From Streptomyces sp. NBC_01754 (GTDB taxonomy: Bacteria > Actinomycetota > Actinomycetes > Streptomycetales > Streptomycetaceae): a stretch of DNA of 64,000 nucleotides. Below are positions 39,199 to 46,726 of this stretch, piece by piece (within the stretch, counting starts at the first letter, position 1; the number at the start of each line of letters is the position of its first letter). The position numbers and the translations under genes are program-made. The notes below the pieces were generated by a model, which saw only the letters and a program-made list of their open reading frames with translations, was not told the DNA's origin and searched no databases. The stretch spans positions 1,054,001 to 1,118,000 of the forward strand of contig NZ_CP109132.1 in NCBI RefSeq assembly GCF_035918015.1. Reading direction: 5' to 3'.

Positions 39199-39600
39199 CG
39201 GTCTCTCCTGACTGAGGGGGCGCGCCGCCTGTCGCGTACGCAAGAGGAATCGTACCGAGCCACCGGGTCCCGAAGCGAAAGGGATACCGGACCGGCTCCT
39301 CCCCGCCCCGTGCCGGGCTTCCCGGGAGGGCACCACCCCGCGCTCCGGCGGGCGGTACGGCGGCACGCCGTCCGGAGGCGTACCGCGGGCACCGCCACGG
39401 TCCACGGGGGGCCGCGCTTCCCCTCGTCCTCGCGCGCCGGCGGCCCGCCGTATCCGCACCGGCGGCCGACTTCCCCACTCCGCCACCGCGTTGCCGGCGC
39501 ACGAGGATGCCCGCCGACGGCGTACCGGGCAAACGGTCCGGGTATCACCGGAGCGAGAGGAAATGCCGTCATCTACCGCTCAGTGGTGAGGAGTTCGGGG
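39199..39600. other. divergent gap between thrS and the exonuclease gene
   Basis: A 402-base gap with no convincing gene. A weak inverted repeat (GCGGTACG at 39352-39359 and its complement at 39379-39386, 19-base spacer) is the only structure noticed. Both flanking genes start outward from it. Confidence 0.45.
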
Positions 39601-40326
39601 ATGGTGCACTGGTTCGACGGCCCACTGGCCGCATTCGACACCGAGACGACGGGCGTGGACGTCGAGGAGGACCGGATCGTTTCGGCCGCCCTCGTCCTCC
39701 AGGACACGACGGGAGGACGGTTCCGGGTCAGCCGCTGGCTGGTCAGTCCGGGGATCCCGGTGCCCCCCGGGGCGACGGAGGTCCACGGGCTGACCGACGA
39801 CCACCTCCAGCGCAAGGGCCGGTGGCCCGCACCGGTGATGGAGGAGCTGGCCCACGCGCTGGCCGAGCAGTGCGCGACGCGGCGGCCGATCGTCGTGATG
39901 GACGCGCCGTTCGACCTGACCCTGCTGGACCGGGAGCTCAGGCGCCACCGGGCGTCCTCACTGGCCGGGTACCTGGGCGACCAGACGCTGTGCGTGCTGG
40001 ACCCGCGGGTGCTCGACAGGCATCTGGACCACGACCGCGAGGGCCGCCGCACCCTCGGTGACCTCTGCGAGCTGTACGGGGTGGAACTGGACGGGGCGCG
40101 CGACGCCGCGGCCGACGCGGCCGCCTCGCTGGAGCTGGTGCGCGCGATGGGCCGGCGGTATTCGGCCGGACTGGAGGGGCTGACCCCGCCGGAGCTGCAC
40201 TCCCTGCAGGCGCAGTGGCACGCGGCACAGGTCCGGGGGCCGCAGGCGCGGTTCGAGAAGAGCGGCACCGCGAAGGCGGTGGATCCGGCCTGGCCGCTGC
40301 GTCCGGAACTGCCGGCGGCGGCCTGA
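39601..40326 (+). CDS. DEDDh-type 3'-5' exonuclease with His-to-Arg change
   Basis: A 241-residue protein like the epsilon subunit/RNase T fold. Exo I is FDTETTGVD (Asp and Glu present), Exo II includes VVMDAPFDLTLL (Asp present), and Exo III reads GARDAAADAA, where the family normally has H in H-x4-D. The codon is CGC, one transition from CAC. The remaining acidic residues are intact. Start ATG 39601 follows GAGGAG. Role unknown (DNA repair or RNA processing); activity may be impaired. Confidence 0.85.
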   Translation: MVHWFDGPLAAFDTETTGVDVEEDRIVSAALVLQDTTGGRFRVSRWLVSPGIPVPPGATEVHGLTDDHLQRKGRWPAPVMEELAHALAEQCATRRPIVVMDAPFDLTLLDRELRRHRASSLAGYLGDQTLCVLDPRVLDRHLDHDREGRRTLGDLCELYGVELDGARDAAADAAASLELVRAMGRRYSAGLEGLTPPELHSLQAQWHAAQVRGPQARFEKSGTAKAVDPAWPLRPELPAAA

Positions 40327-40345
40327 GGGGACGCGGGTACGCGAA

Positions 40346-40378
40346 AGCCGGTCCGTCGATGATTCCGACGGACCGGCT
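40346..40378. terminator. terminator hairpin between the exonuclease gene and tRNA-Val
   Basis: 13-bp perfect stem (AGCCGGTCCGTCG and complement), 7-base loop. It lies 20 bases past the exonuclease stop and just after the leftward tRNA-Val, so it may serve both. Confidence 0.82.
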
Positions 40379-40387
40379 CTCCCCGGG

Positions 40388-40459
40388 TGGGCGATACTGG
40401 GTTCGAACCAGTGACCTCTTCGGTGTGAACGAAGCGCTCTCCCACTGAGCTAATCGCCC
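40388..40459 (-). tRNA. tRNA-Val (anticodon CAC)
   Basis: A 72-base cloverleaf. The acceptor GGGCGAT pairs with ATCGCCC, the anticodon stem CTTCG/CGAAG encloses loop TTCACAC with anticodon CAC, and the T arm holds GGTTCGAACCC. CCA is not encoded. It is identical to the gene at 43585-43656. Confidence 0.97.
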
Positions 40460-40472
40460 GGGAACGGGTTGA

Positions 40473-40502
40473 ACCATACAGGGCTCGGCGGGCCGTGTTC
40501 AA
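40473..40502 (-). promoter_or_regulatory. candidate promoter of tRNA-Val(CAC) copy 1
   Basis: Leftward TTGAAC (40502-40497) and TATGGT (40478-40473) separated by 18 bases, 14 bases before the tRNA 5' end. The -35 overlaps the stop codon of the SRPBCC gene. Confidence 0.5.
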
Positions 40503-40945
40503 ACCGTTCGGAGCCATGCGGCCAGCCCCCGCCGCCCGGAACGCATCATCAGCGTGTGGTTGGCACGGAAGAGGGGACGCCCGGGCACGGCGAACCGCCG
40601 CAGCGGCGCGGCGCGCACGTCGACCTCCTGCCGGTAGACGATCCGGCTGCCGCCGCCGCGCGGGGTGACGGTCCAGCGGACCCAGCCGTCGAGGTCGCCG
40701 CTCAGGGTGGCTTCGAGGATCCGGGAGGCCGGGTCACGGCTGCGCTGACGGAGGGTCACAGCCAGGGTGTACGGCAGGAAGGAGCGGAAGCACGCCGTCG
40801 CGGTGGTGTCGTCGACGCGGGTGACCGAGCGGACCTGGGGCCACCAGCGGGGGTAGTCGTCGGCGTGTTCGAGCACGGCGAAGACGGCGCCCGGGGCGGC
40901 AGGCAGGTCCCAGACACTGGTGAAGCGGTAGTGGGTCCAGTCCAT
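40499..40945 (-). CDS. SRPBCC family protein (START/polyketide-cyclase-like)
   Basis: A 148-residue protein with the helix-grip pattern of SRPBCC proteins: MDWTHYRFTSVWDLPAAPGA, then LEHADDYPRWWPQV and SRIVYRQEVDV. This fold binds hydrophobic ligands or catalyses small reactions; the ligand is unknown. It is divergently arranged with the large membrane protein gene across an inverted repeat (40983-41006), suggesting shared control. Confidence 0.85.
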   Translation of the reverse strand: MDWTHYRFTSVWDLPAAPGAVFAVLEHADDYPRWWPQVRSVTRVDDTTATACFRSFLPYTLAVTLRQRSRDPASRILEATLSGDLDGWVRWTVTPRGGGSRIVYRQEVDVRAAPLRRFAVPGRPLFRANHTLMMRSGRRGLAAWLRTV

Positions 40946-40982
40946 CGCCCCAGTCTGCGCCTCGGATCCACCGCGTGGGGAT

Positions 40983-41006
40983 GTACTCACCCGTGGAAGT
41001 GAGTAC
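40983..41006. promoter_or_regulatory. perfect 8-8-8 inverted repeat, candidate operator
   Basis: GTACTCAC and its exact complement GTGAGTAC flank an 8-base spacer (CCGTGGAA). It lies in the short divergent region between the SRPBCC gene and the membrane protein gene. The TAC-rich dyad is reminiscent of HxlR-type or MarR-type operators; the regulator is not in the window. Confidence 0.55.
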
Positions 41007-41050
41007 CCGAGCGCATGTACGAGCCTGTGGCCGTCAGCACACTCCGGTAC

Positions 41051-43510
41051 ATGGAACATGTGCCGCCGCCCGCCGAGGAATTGGCGCTCCTCGACCGCGA
41101 ACTGGTCCGGCTGGACGCCCGCCGGCTCCAGTTGTTGAACCGCCGTGCCTGGCTGGTGGCCGTGTTGCGGACGCCGGCCGCACCGCCGCCGTTCCCGCCG
41201 CCCGGCGTCCGGCAGCCCGGGCCGCGGCCTCCGGCGGCCCCGTTCGTCTGGGGCCCGCCGCCTCAGGCCGCCCCCTCCCCCGGTTCCTCCGGTGCGCGTG
41301 GGGCGCAGAACGTGCTGCTGATCCTGGGGGGTCTGCTGCTGGCGGTCGCGGCCATCGCGTTCACCCTGTTCAGCTGGGGGGCCATGGGGATCGCGGGCCG
41401 TTCGGCGGTGCTGGCGGCGGTGACGGCCGGTGCGCTGGTGGCGCCCGCGCCGCTGCTGCGCCGCGGACTGTCCTCGACGGCGGAGGCACTGGCGGCCGTG
41501 GGGCTGGTTCTGACAGTGCTGGACGCCTACGCGCTGCACGCGGCGGTGCTGCCGGACACGGACGGCCTGGGCTACGCGGCGGTCGCGTCGGCGGTGCTCG
41601 CCTCGGTGTGGGCGGCGTACGGGCTGGGGCTGGGGCGGCTGCGGCTGCCGTTGCCCGCGTCGGTGGTGGCGGGCATGTTCCCGCTGGTGCTGGGGTCCTG
41701 GTACGCCGGGGCGCCCGCGGTCGTCTTCGGATGGGCACTGCTGGTGACGGCCGCGGTGGACGCCGCGGTGGCCCTGCGGTCCGGGCGGCTCGCGGTACGG
41801 GTCGCCGCCTGGTGCGGGGCGGCGCCGACCGGGACGGTGGCGCTGGTGATCGGCCTGGTGACGTCGCTGTCGGCGGCCGGACCGGTCGACGCCGCGGGGC
41901 CGGGGGCGTTGCTGCTGGCCGGGGCGGTGGCGGCGCTGTCGGCCGGGTGGCGGGCTCCGAGGGAGTGGGCGGTGGCCGGGGGCGCGGTGGCGGGTGCCGC
42001 GGCGGTGGCCGGGGCGGGCGGTGTCCTGCGGACGGCCGTGCCGTGGAGCTGGGCGGTCGTGGTGTATCTGCTGTGTGGTGCGGCGCTGTCGGCGGTGGTG
42101 CGGCTCCGGGCGGTGCCGCGGCCGGTGGTCCGGGGTGTGCTGGGGACGTCGGCCGTGGTCACCGGGGCCGCGGTGCTGGTGGTGCTGCCCACGGTGTACA
42201 CGGCGCTGCTGGGTCCGGCGTCGCGGGCGGCGGGGGTGTGGTCCGGGGCACCGGCGGGGGTACGGGACGCGGTGGGCGCGTCGTGGTGGTGGCAGGAGGC
42301 GGGGTCCGCGCCGGTGGTGCTGCTGGTGGCTGCGGCGCTGCTGGGCGCGGTGTACGCGGCCGGTGGCCGGGCGGGCGGGCCGCCCGCCGGATGGCGGACG
42401 GCCGCGGGTTCCGGAGCGCTGGGGCTGGGCTGGGCGGCGGCCGTGGTGCTGCTGGTGGTGGTGGACGCGCCGTACGCGGTGGCGGTGGCGGTGGAACCGC
42501 TGCTGGTGGCGGGGCTGCTGGTGGTGGCGGTACGCCGGGCGCCGGACACCCCGGCGTGGACCGCTCTGGTGTGCGCGCTGGCCGGGGCGGTGGGCGCGGG
42601 GCTGCTCGCGCTGGCCTCGGAGGCCGCCACGTACGCGGTGTCCGGCGCGCTGACGGCGCTGTTCGCGGGCGCGGCGGTCCGGTCGCGGGTGGCCGCCGTG
42701 CAGTCGGTCACGGCCGTCGCCTCGGTGCTGTGCGCCATCGCGGTGGCCGGGTCGGTGGGCGCCTCGTCGGGCTGGAGCGCGCCCCGGACCGCGGTGGTGG
42801 TCCTGGTCGTGCCCGCGGTGGCGGTGGGCCTCGCGACGCGGCTGCGGGCCCCGGCGGTGGCGCTGTCGCTGGAGGGCGCGGGGGCGTTCGGCGCGCTGGT
42901 GGCGGTGGGGCTGTCGGTGCCGGACGCGCCGTACCTCGCCCTGGTGCTGGGGTCCTGCGGGGTACTGGCCGCGGCGACCGCGGTCCGCCCGGAGCGCAGG
43001 CCCGGTGCGGGGTATCTGGCGGCGGCCCTGTTCGTGGGGGCGACGTGGGTGCGGCTGGGGGCCTGCGGGGTGGCGGCCCCGGAGGCGTACACCCTGCCGG
43101 TCTCGGTGGTCGCCTGCGCCGTCGGGTTCCTGCGCCGGCGCACGGACCCGGAGGCGTCGTCCTGGGCGGCCTACGGCCCGGGGCTGGCCATGACGATGCT
43201 GCCGAGCCTGGCGGCGGCCTGGACCGACCCGCACTGGCCCCGCCCGCTGCTGCTGGGGGTGGCGGCCCTGGCGGTGACGCTGGTGGGGGCCCGGCGCCGG
43301 CTTCAGGCCCCGCTGGTGCTGGGCGGTTCCGTGCTGGCCCTGGACGCGCTGCACGAGCTGACCCCGCAGGTGATGCAGGTGCTGGACGCGCTGCCCCGCT
43401 GGGCGTTCCCGGCGCTCGCCGGTCTGCTGCTGCTCGCGGTCGGCGCGACGTACGAACAGCGGCTGCGCGACGCGCGCCGGGTACGGAAGAGCCTCGGCCG
43501 GATGCGCTAG
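41051..43510 (+). CDS. large polytopic membrane protein, SCO7613-like
   Basis: About 820 residues. A short N-terminal helical segment (EELALLDRELVRLDARR) and a Pro-rich linker are followed by roughly twenty hydrophobic helices to the end. The GC-rich composition (Ala, Val, Leu, Gly) is extreme. It resembles streptomycete membrane proteins labelled SCO7613 C-terminal domain; function unknown. I prefer the ATG at 41051; the in-frame ATG at 41015 would leave only 8 bases after the inverted repeat. Neither has a clear Shine-Dalgarno. A strong terminator follows. Confidence 0.75.
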   Translation: MEHVPPPAEELALLDRELVRLDARRLQLLNRRAWLVAVLRTPAAPPPFPPPGVRQPGPRPPAAPFVWGPPPQAAPSPGSSGARGAQNVLLILGGLLLAVAAIAFTLFSWGAMGIAGRSAVLAAVTAGALVAPAPLLRRGLSSTAEALAAVGLVLTVLDAYALHAAVLPDTDGLGYAAVASAVLASVWAAYGLGLGRLRLPLPASVVAGMFPLVLGSWYAGAPAVVFGWALLVTAAVDAAVALRSGRLAVRVAAWCGAAPTGTVALVIGLVTSLSAAGPVDAAGPGALLLAGAVAALSAGWRAPREWAVAGGAVAGAAAVAGAGGVLRTAVPWSWAVVVYLLCGAALSAVVRLRAVPRPVVRGVLGTSAVVTGAAVLVVLPTVYTALLGPASRAAGVWSGAPAGVRDAVGASWWWQEAGSAPVVLLVAAALLGAVYAAGGRAGGPPAGWRTAAGSGALGLGWAAAVVLLVVVDAPYAVAVAVEPLLVAGLLVVAVRRAPDTPAWTALVCALAGAVGAGLLALASEAATYAVSGALTALFAGAAVRSRVAAVQSVTAVASVLCAIAVAGSVGASSGWSAPRTAVVVLVVPAVAVGLATRLRAPAVALSLEGAGAFGALVAVGLSVPDAPYLALVLGSCGVLAAATAVRPERRPGAGYLAAALFVGATWVRLGACGVAAPEAYTLPVSVVACAVGFLRRRTDPEASSWAAYGPGLAMTMLPSLAAAWTDPHWPRPLLLGVAALAVTLVGARRRLQAPLVLGGSVLALDALHELTPQVMQVLDALPRWAFPALAGLLLLAVGATYEQRLRDARRVRKSLGRMR

Positions 43511-43539
43511 GCGAACCGGCCCGCAGGGGCTGGGAAACA

Positions 43540-43578
43540 CCGATGGCCGGAAGCTTCGAGAAAGCTTCCGGCCATCGG
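43540..43578. terminator. bidirectional terminator, membrane protein gene / tRNA-Val
   Basis: 17-bp perfect stem (CCGATGGCCGGAAGCTT and complement) with a 5-base loop, 30 bases after the membrane protein stop and 6 bases beyond the 3' end of the leftward tRNA-Val. Confidence 0.9.
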
Positions 43579-43584
43579 TCGGGG

Positions 43585-43656
43585 TGGGCGATACTGGGTT
43601 CGAACCAGTGACCTCTTCGGTGTGAACGAAGCGCTCTCCCACTGAGCTAATCGCCC
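43585..43656 (-). tRNA. tRNA-Val (anticodon CAC), second copy
   Basis: Identical over all 72 bases to the gene at 40388-40459, same orientation, with the anticodon loop TTCACAC. Upstream a TAATGT segment could be the -10; the -35 is weak. Confidence 0.97.
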
Positions 43657-43710
43657 CGGCGCACCGCACACATTACCCCAAGTCAGCAGCGCTCCAGGAC
43701 CACATCCGGA

Positions 43711-44226
43711 TCACTGGTCGATCTTCCACGGCATCGTCGTGCCGAACTTCCAGACGTAGATTCCCACCAGCACCGCGATGATCACGAGCCCCACCGTGGT
43801 GAGGACGATGTTGCGGCGGCGCACCTTGGGGTCGAGCGCCCGCCGGGTGGCCTCGGTGACCTTGCGCCTCGTCCAGCGCAGCACGAGCTGCGCCCAGACG
43901 AACTCGGTCGCCCAGATCGCCATGCCTCCGAAGATCACCAGCCAGCCGGGCCCGGGCAGCGGCAGCATCACGATGCCCGCGCCCACGACCGCGAGGCCGA
44001 CCACGAAGATCCCGGCCTGCCAGCTCAGATGCAGCACTCTGGACGACCGGATGTACGCGGGTGCCCGAGACCCGAGCCCATCGCCCCCGGCCTGCCCCTG
44101 TCCGGCCTGCCCGTGTCCGGTCGGCCCGTCCCCCGACCGCCCGTCCCCGGTCCGTCCGCCCCCCGTCGCGGATCCAGGCGCCGACGACGCGGCGACCCCT
44201 TTCCGCCCGTCACTCTCCGCGTTCAT
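43711..44226 (-). CDS. TIGR02611/PGPGW family membrane protein
   Basis: A 171-residue protein with a low-complexity Gly/Gln/Asp/Arg N-terminus (about 65 residues). Two hydrophobic helices flank the family motif LPLPGPGWLVIFGG, then a basic helix (LRWTRRKVTEATRRALD) and a C-terminal membrane helix (LTTVGLVIIAVLVGIYVW). Function unknown. ATG 44226 chosen. It is divergent from ssgB. Confidence 0.85.
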   Translation of the reverse strand: MNAESDGRKGVAASSAPGSATGGGRTGDGRSGDGPTGHGQAGQGQAGGDGLGSRAPAYIRSSRVLHLSWQAGIFVVGLAVVGAGIVMLPLPGPGWLVIFGGMAIWATEFVWAQLVLRWTRRKVTEATRRALDPKVRRRNIVLTTVGLVIIAVLVGIYVWKFGTTMPWKIDQ

Positions 44227-44416
44227 GGCGGCCAACCTACCGGAACGGCTCTCGTCACCGGAATGGACGCATGACACAAAGTTACACAGCCCATGACGAG
44301 CGGCCCGAAGCATCACAAATGGGTCAGAGGGGTTTACAACGGCACCGTAGGTGGCATGTCGATTTCGCCGACGTGCGAATCCCCGAGCGCACACTGAGCG
44401 AAAGGCCCTGGCGCTT

Positions 44417-44830
44417 ATGAACACCACGGTCAGCTGCGAGCTGCACCTGCGCCTCGTTGTGTCGAGCGAGTCCTCACTGCCTGTACCCGCGGGCCTGCGG
44501 TATGACACGGCCGATCCCTATGCCGTGCACGCCACCTTCCACACCGGAGCGGAGGAGACGGTCGAGTGGGTTTTCGCCCGTGACCTCCTCGCCGAGGGGC
44601 TGCACCGGCCCACCGGCACCGGAGACGTCCGCGTCTGGCCATCACGGAGCCACGGTCAGGGCGTCGTCTGCATCGCGCTGAGCTCCCCGGAGGGAGAAGC
44701 ACTTCTCGAAGCCCCGGCACGGGCCCTGGAGTCGTTCCTGAAGAGGACCGACGCCGCGGTCCCGCCCGGTACCGAGCACCGTCACTTCGACCTCGATACG
44801 GAGCTCTCGCACATCCTGGCCGAGAGCTGA
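44417..44830 (+). CDS. ssgB: sporulation-specific cell division protein SsgB
   Basis: A SALP-family protein of 137 residues, MNTTVSCELHLRLVVSSE to ELSHILAES, essentially the S. coelicolor SsgB sequence as I recall it. With SsgA it marks septum sites and recruits FtsZ in aerial hyphae. In S. coelicolor ssgB is controlled by the stress/development sigma factor SigH. A GTTT at 44332-44335 could be part of such a promoter, but I see no good GGGTAT partner. Its near-identity across species makes this the most diagnostic Streptomyces gene here. Strong hairpins follow. Confidence 0.96.
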   Translation: MNTTVSCELHLRLVVSSESSLPVPAGLRYDTADPYAVHATFHTGAEETVEWVFARDLLAEGLHRPTGTGDVRVWPSRSHGQGVVCIALSSPEGEALLEAPARALESFLKRTDAAVPPGTEHRHFDLDTELSHILAES

Positions 44831-44849
44831 GCCAGGCCGAGAGCTGCGG

Positions 44850-44942
44850 GACGCCGTCCGACTCGGGGAGACGGCGTCGCGCGGACAACCTCATACGGCG
44901 GACACCGGCGCCGTCGCCGCGGAACCCACCGCGGCGACGGCG
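44850..44942 (+). terminator. tandem terminator hairpins after ssgB
   Basis: Two hairpins: 44850-44878 (9-bp stem GACGCCGTC, 11-base loop) and 44909-44942 (perfect 14-bp stem CGCCGTCGCCGCGG, 6-base loop). The second is the stronger. Confidence 0.78.
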
Positions 44943-45101
44943 TCGGCGCGTCCACGGGCGTCCGCCCCTCCGGCCCGGGCCCACACCCCACGCGCACATG
45001 ACCCCCACATGACCCGCACAAGCCCCTGTGAGCCCCTGGCGAGCCAGTAAAGTCATCCGCCATCGGCGGGCGCCCGCCCGCCGGAGGCCAGGGAGCGAAG
45101 C

Positions 45102-45659
45102 GTGCTGATCCCACACGACACCCGGATCGCCCTCGACACGGTGGTGGATCTGGTGAACACCGCGCCGGAGACCGAGCCCGGCGACGGGCTCCCGGACATC
45201 GCGGCGCTCCACGGCTTCGCCGACCGGCACCACATCAGCGGGATTGCCGTCCTCACCGAGAAGGACCTCCAGGCCGTACGTGACGTGCGCGCCCGGTTCG
45301 CGGAGATCTTCGCCGCCCCCGACGCCCGGACCGCCGCCGGGCTGGTCAACCGGCTCGTCGCCGCCGCCGGCACCACGCCCCAGCTCACCGACCACGACGG
45401 CTACGACTGGCACGTGCACTACTTCGCGCCGGACGCGTCGGTGGCGGACCACCTCGCGGCGGACTGCGGCATGGCGCTCGCCTTCTTCGTCGTGGCCGGT
45501 GAACAGGAGAGACTGCGGCGGTGCGAGGCGCCGGACTGCCGGTACGCCTTCGTCGACCTGTCGCGGAACCGTTCGCGCCGTTACTGTTCCAGCCGCACCT
45601 GCGGAAACCGGCTCCATGTCGCCGCGTACCGGGCCCGGCGCCGGAAGGCGACGCGCTGA
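45102..45659 (+). CDS. CGNR zinc finger domain-containing protein (ABATE-type)
   Basis: A 185-residue probable transcription factor. The N-terminal ABATE domain starts LIPHDTRIALDTVVDLVNT, and the C-terminal zinc ribbon reads CEAPDCRYAFVDLSRNRSRR then CSSRTCGNRLHVAAYRAR. These are the family's CxxxxC and CxxxCGNR ligands. GTG 45102 has GGAG upstream (GGGAGCGAAGC). The regulated genes are unknown; an own-promoter role is possible. Confidence 0.88.
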   Translation: MLIPHDTRIALDTVVDLVNTAPETEPGDGLPDIAALHGFADRHHISGIAVLTEKDLQAVRDVRARFAEIFAAPDARTAAGLVNRLVAAAGTTPQLTDHDGYDWHVHYFAPDASVADHLAADCGMALAFFVVAGEQERLRRCEAPDCRYAFVDLSRNRSRRYCSSRTCGNRLHVAAYRARRRKATR

Positions 45660-45693
45660 CCGGGGTGACGCGCCGGCGGACCTCCTCGGCCGC

Positions 45694-45849
45694 TCACAGC
45701 AGGAAGAGGTCGTGCAGCGCGGCCATCAGCAGCAGGCCCCCGACCACCGTCAGAAAGATCATCAGCGGCGGCTGGGACAGCGCGAAGAGGCAGCCACGCG
45801 GCTCCTCGGCAGGGGGTGCGGGGGCCTCGCCCCGGAATGTGTCCACCAT
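45694..45849 (-). CDS. small (51-residue) membrane protein
   Basis: Reads MVDTFRGEAPAPPAEEPRGC, then a hydrophobic helix (MIFLTVVGGLLLMAALHD) and ends FLL. The coding bias is normal (codons GC-rich at third positions). It is convergent with the CGNR gene. Such short single-helix proteins are common in streptomycetes and easily missed; function unknown. Confidence 0.68.
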   Translation of the reverse strand: MVDTFRGEAPAPPAEEPRGCLFALSQPPLMIFLTVVGGLLLMAALHDLFLL

Positions 45850-46022
45850 CTCGCGACGATCATGACGCAGCCAGGCCCCTGCTCATGGCCAACATCGGTG
45901 CCCGGGCTATGAGTTCACCCTCTCCAGTCCACACGGAATCGCTCCTGCGTCCGGGCGTCGATCAGGCGTGCGCCCCGTGGCTCACACAGTGGGACGCGGG
46001 GCCGGTACCGGAGGCAGGACAG

Positions 46023-46051
46023 GTCCCGGGACGTCGCATCCGCCCCGGGAC
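46023..46051 (-). terminator. weak terminator hairpin
   Basis: 8-bp stem (GTCCCGGG and complement) with a 13-base loop, 20 bases after the stop of the leftward gene at 46071. Confidence 0.4.
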
Positions 46052-46070
46052 ACCGACGGGACCGCGACCG

Positions 46071-46529
46071 TCAGATGCCGTGCTTCTTGAGGATCGCCTC
46101 GATGTCACTGAAGTCCTCTCCGCTCGAGGCGGTCTGCTTCTTCTTCGCCGCGCCCCGTGGCTGTGCGTCCGGCACCGGGGCCCCGCTCGTCAGGGAGGGG
46201 GAGGACGCGCCGGGAGCGACGGCGGAGTCAGGGGAGGCCGCCCGGGCGGCCTTGCGCTCCTTGCGGGTGGTCCCGCCTCTGCGTTCCACGGCCCGCGTCG
46301 TCATGAACAGCAGCCAGGCCGCTCCCAGCAGCCCGAAGCCGATCCAGACCGTCGGTTTGAAGACGATGCCGGACACCCACGCGACGACACCGGTCATCAC
46401 GAGTCCGACCGGCACCAGCGAGTACGCCGCGATCCGGGTCGCCGTGAGGAAACGCCTGCGGTAGGCGGTGATCGCGGCGATGCCCAGGCCGGCCGCCGAC
46501 ACCGCGGAACAGATGGTCTCGGCAAGCAT
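46071..46529 (-). CDS. conserved hypothetical three-helix membrane protein
   Basis: A 152-residue protein: three hydrophobic helices (LAETICSAVSAAGLGIAAI, IAAYSLVPVGLVMTGVVAWV, TVWIGFGLLGAAWLLFMT), then a basic segment and a Ser/Ala/Pro linker. A conserved-looking tail, DFSDIEAILKKHGI, ends it. ATG 46529 has GGAGG five bases upstream. No function recognised. It is divergent from the DsbA-like gene. Confidence 0.75.
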   Translation of the reverse strand: MLAETICSAVSAAGLGIAAITAYRRRFLTATRIAAYSLVPVGLVMTGVVAWVSGIVFKPTVWIGFGLLGAAWLLFMTTRAVERRGGTTRKERKAARAASPDSAVAPGASSPSLTSGAPVPDAQPRGAAKKKQTASSGEDFSDIEAILKKHGI

Positions 46530-46565
46530 CAGTGCCTCCAGCACATAGGGGACGTCCCCTCCATC

Positions 46566-46606
46566 GTGCACCGGTTTGCCGCACCGGGGCCATGACCCCG
46601 GTGCAC
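46566..46606. other. nested inverted repeats in a divergent promoter region
   Basis: GTGCACCGG at 46566-46574 is the exact complement of CCGGTGCAC at 46598-46606. Within it GCACCGGGG (46581-46589) also pairs with CCCCGGTGC (46596-46604), 6-base loop. Alternative hairpins or three related half-sites for a regulator. Confidence 0.45.
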
Positions 46607-46726
46607 ATCAGGGACTTTTCAGGGCTCCGCTCCTCCCTGAGGACTGCCGGCGGCCCGCGGCGCCCGGCCTCAGGTGCCGGCCGGACCAGGTGCGGGAGCC
46701 GCGCCGAGGCCTGGAAGACTGGCCCC

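Noticed and set aside
39199..39486. N-terminal extension of thrS by 96 codons
   Set aside because: No conserved residues; the TGS domain begins at the GTG at 39198, which has a good Shine-Dalgarno sequence.
39199..39600. T-box leader for thrS (also considered for alaS and hisS)
   Set aside because: No T-box consensus or specifier-loop structure could be seen; upstream gaps show only weak repeats.
40499..43669. Leftward 1056-residue frame through the SRPBCC gene and the membrane protein locus
   Set aside because: Only the SRPBCC portion (40499-40945) is family-like; the rest is Arg/His/Gln/Pro-rich antisense of the membrane gene and crosses a tRNA.
44332..44354. SigH-type promoter of ssgB (GTTT then a GGGTAT-like -10)
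   Set aside because: A GTTT is present but the expected -10 is a poor match (GGTGGC at N14), so I did not list it as a feature.
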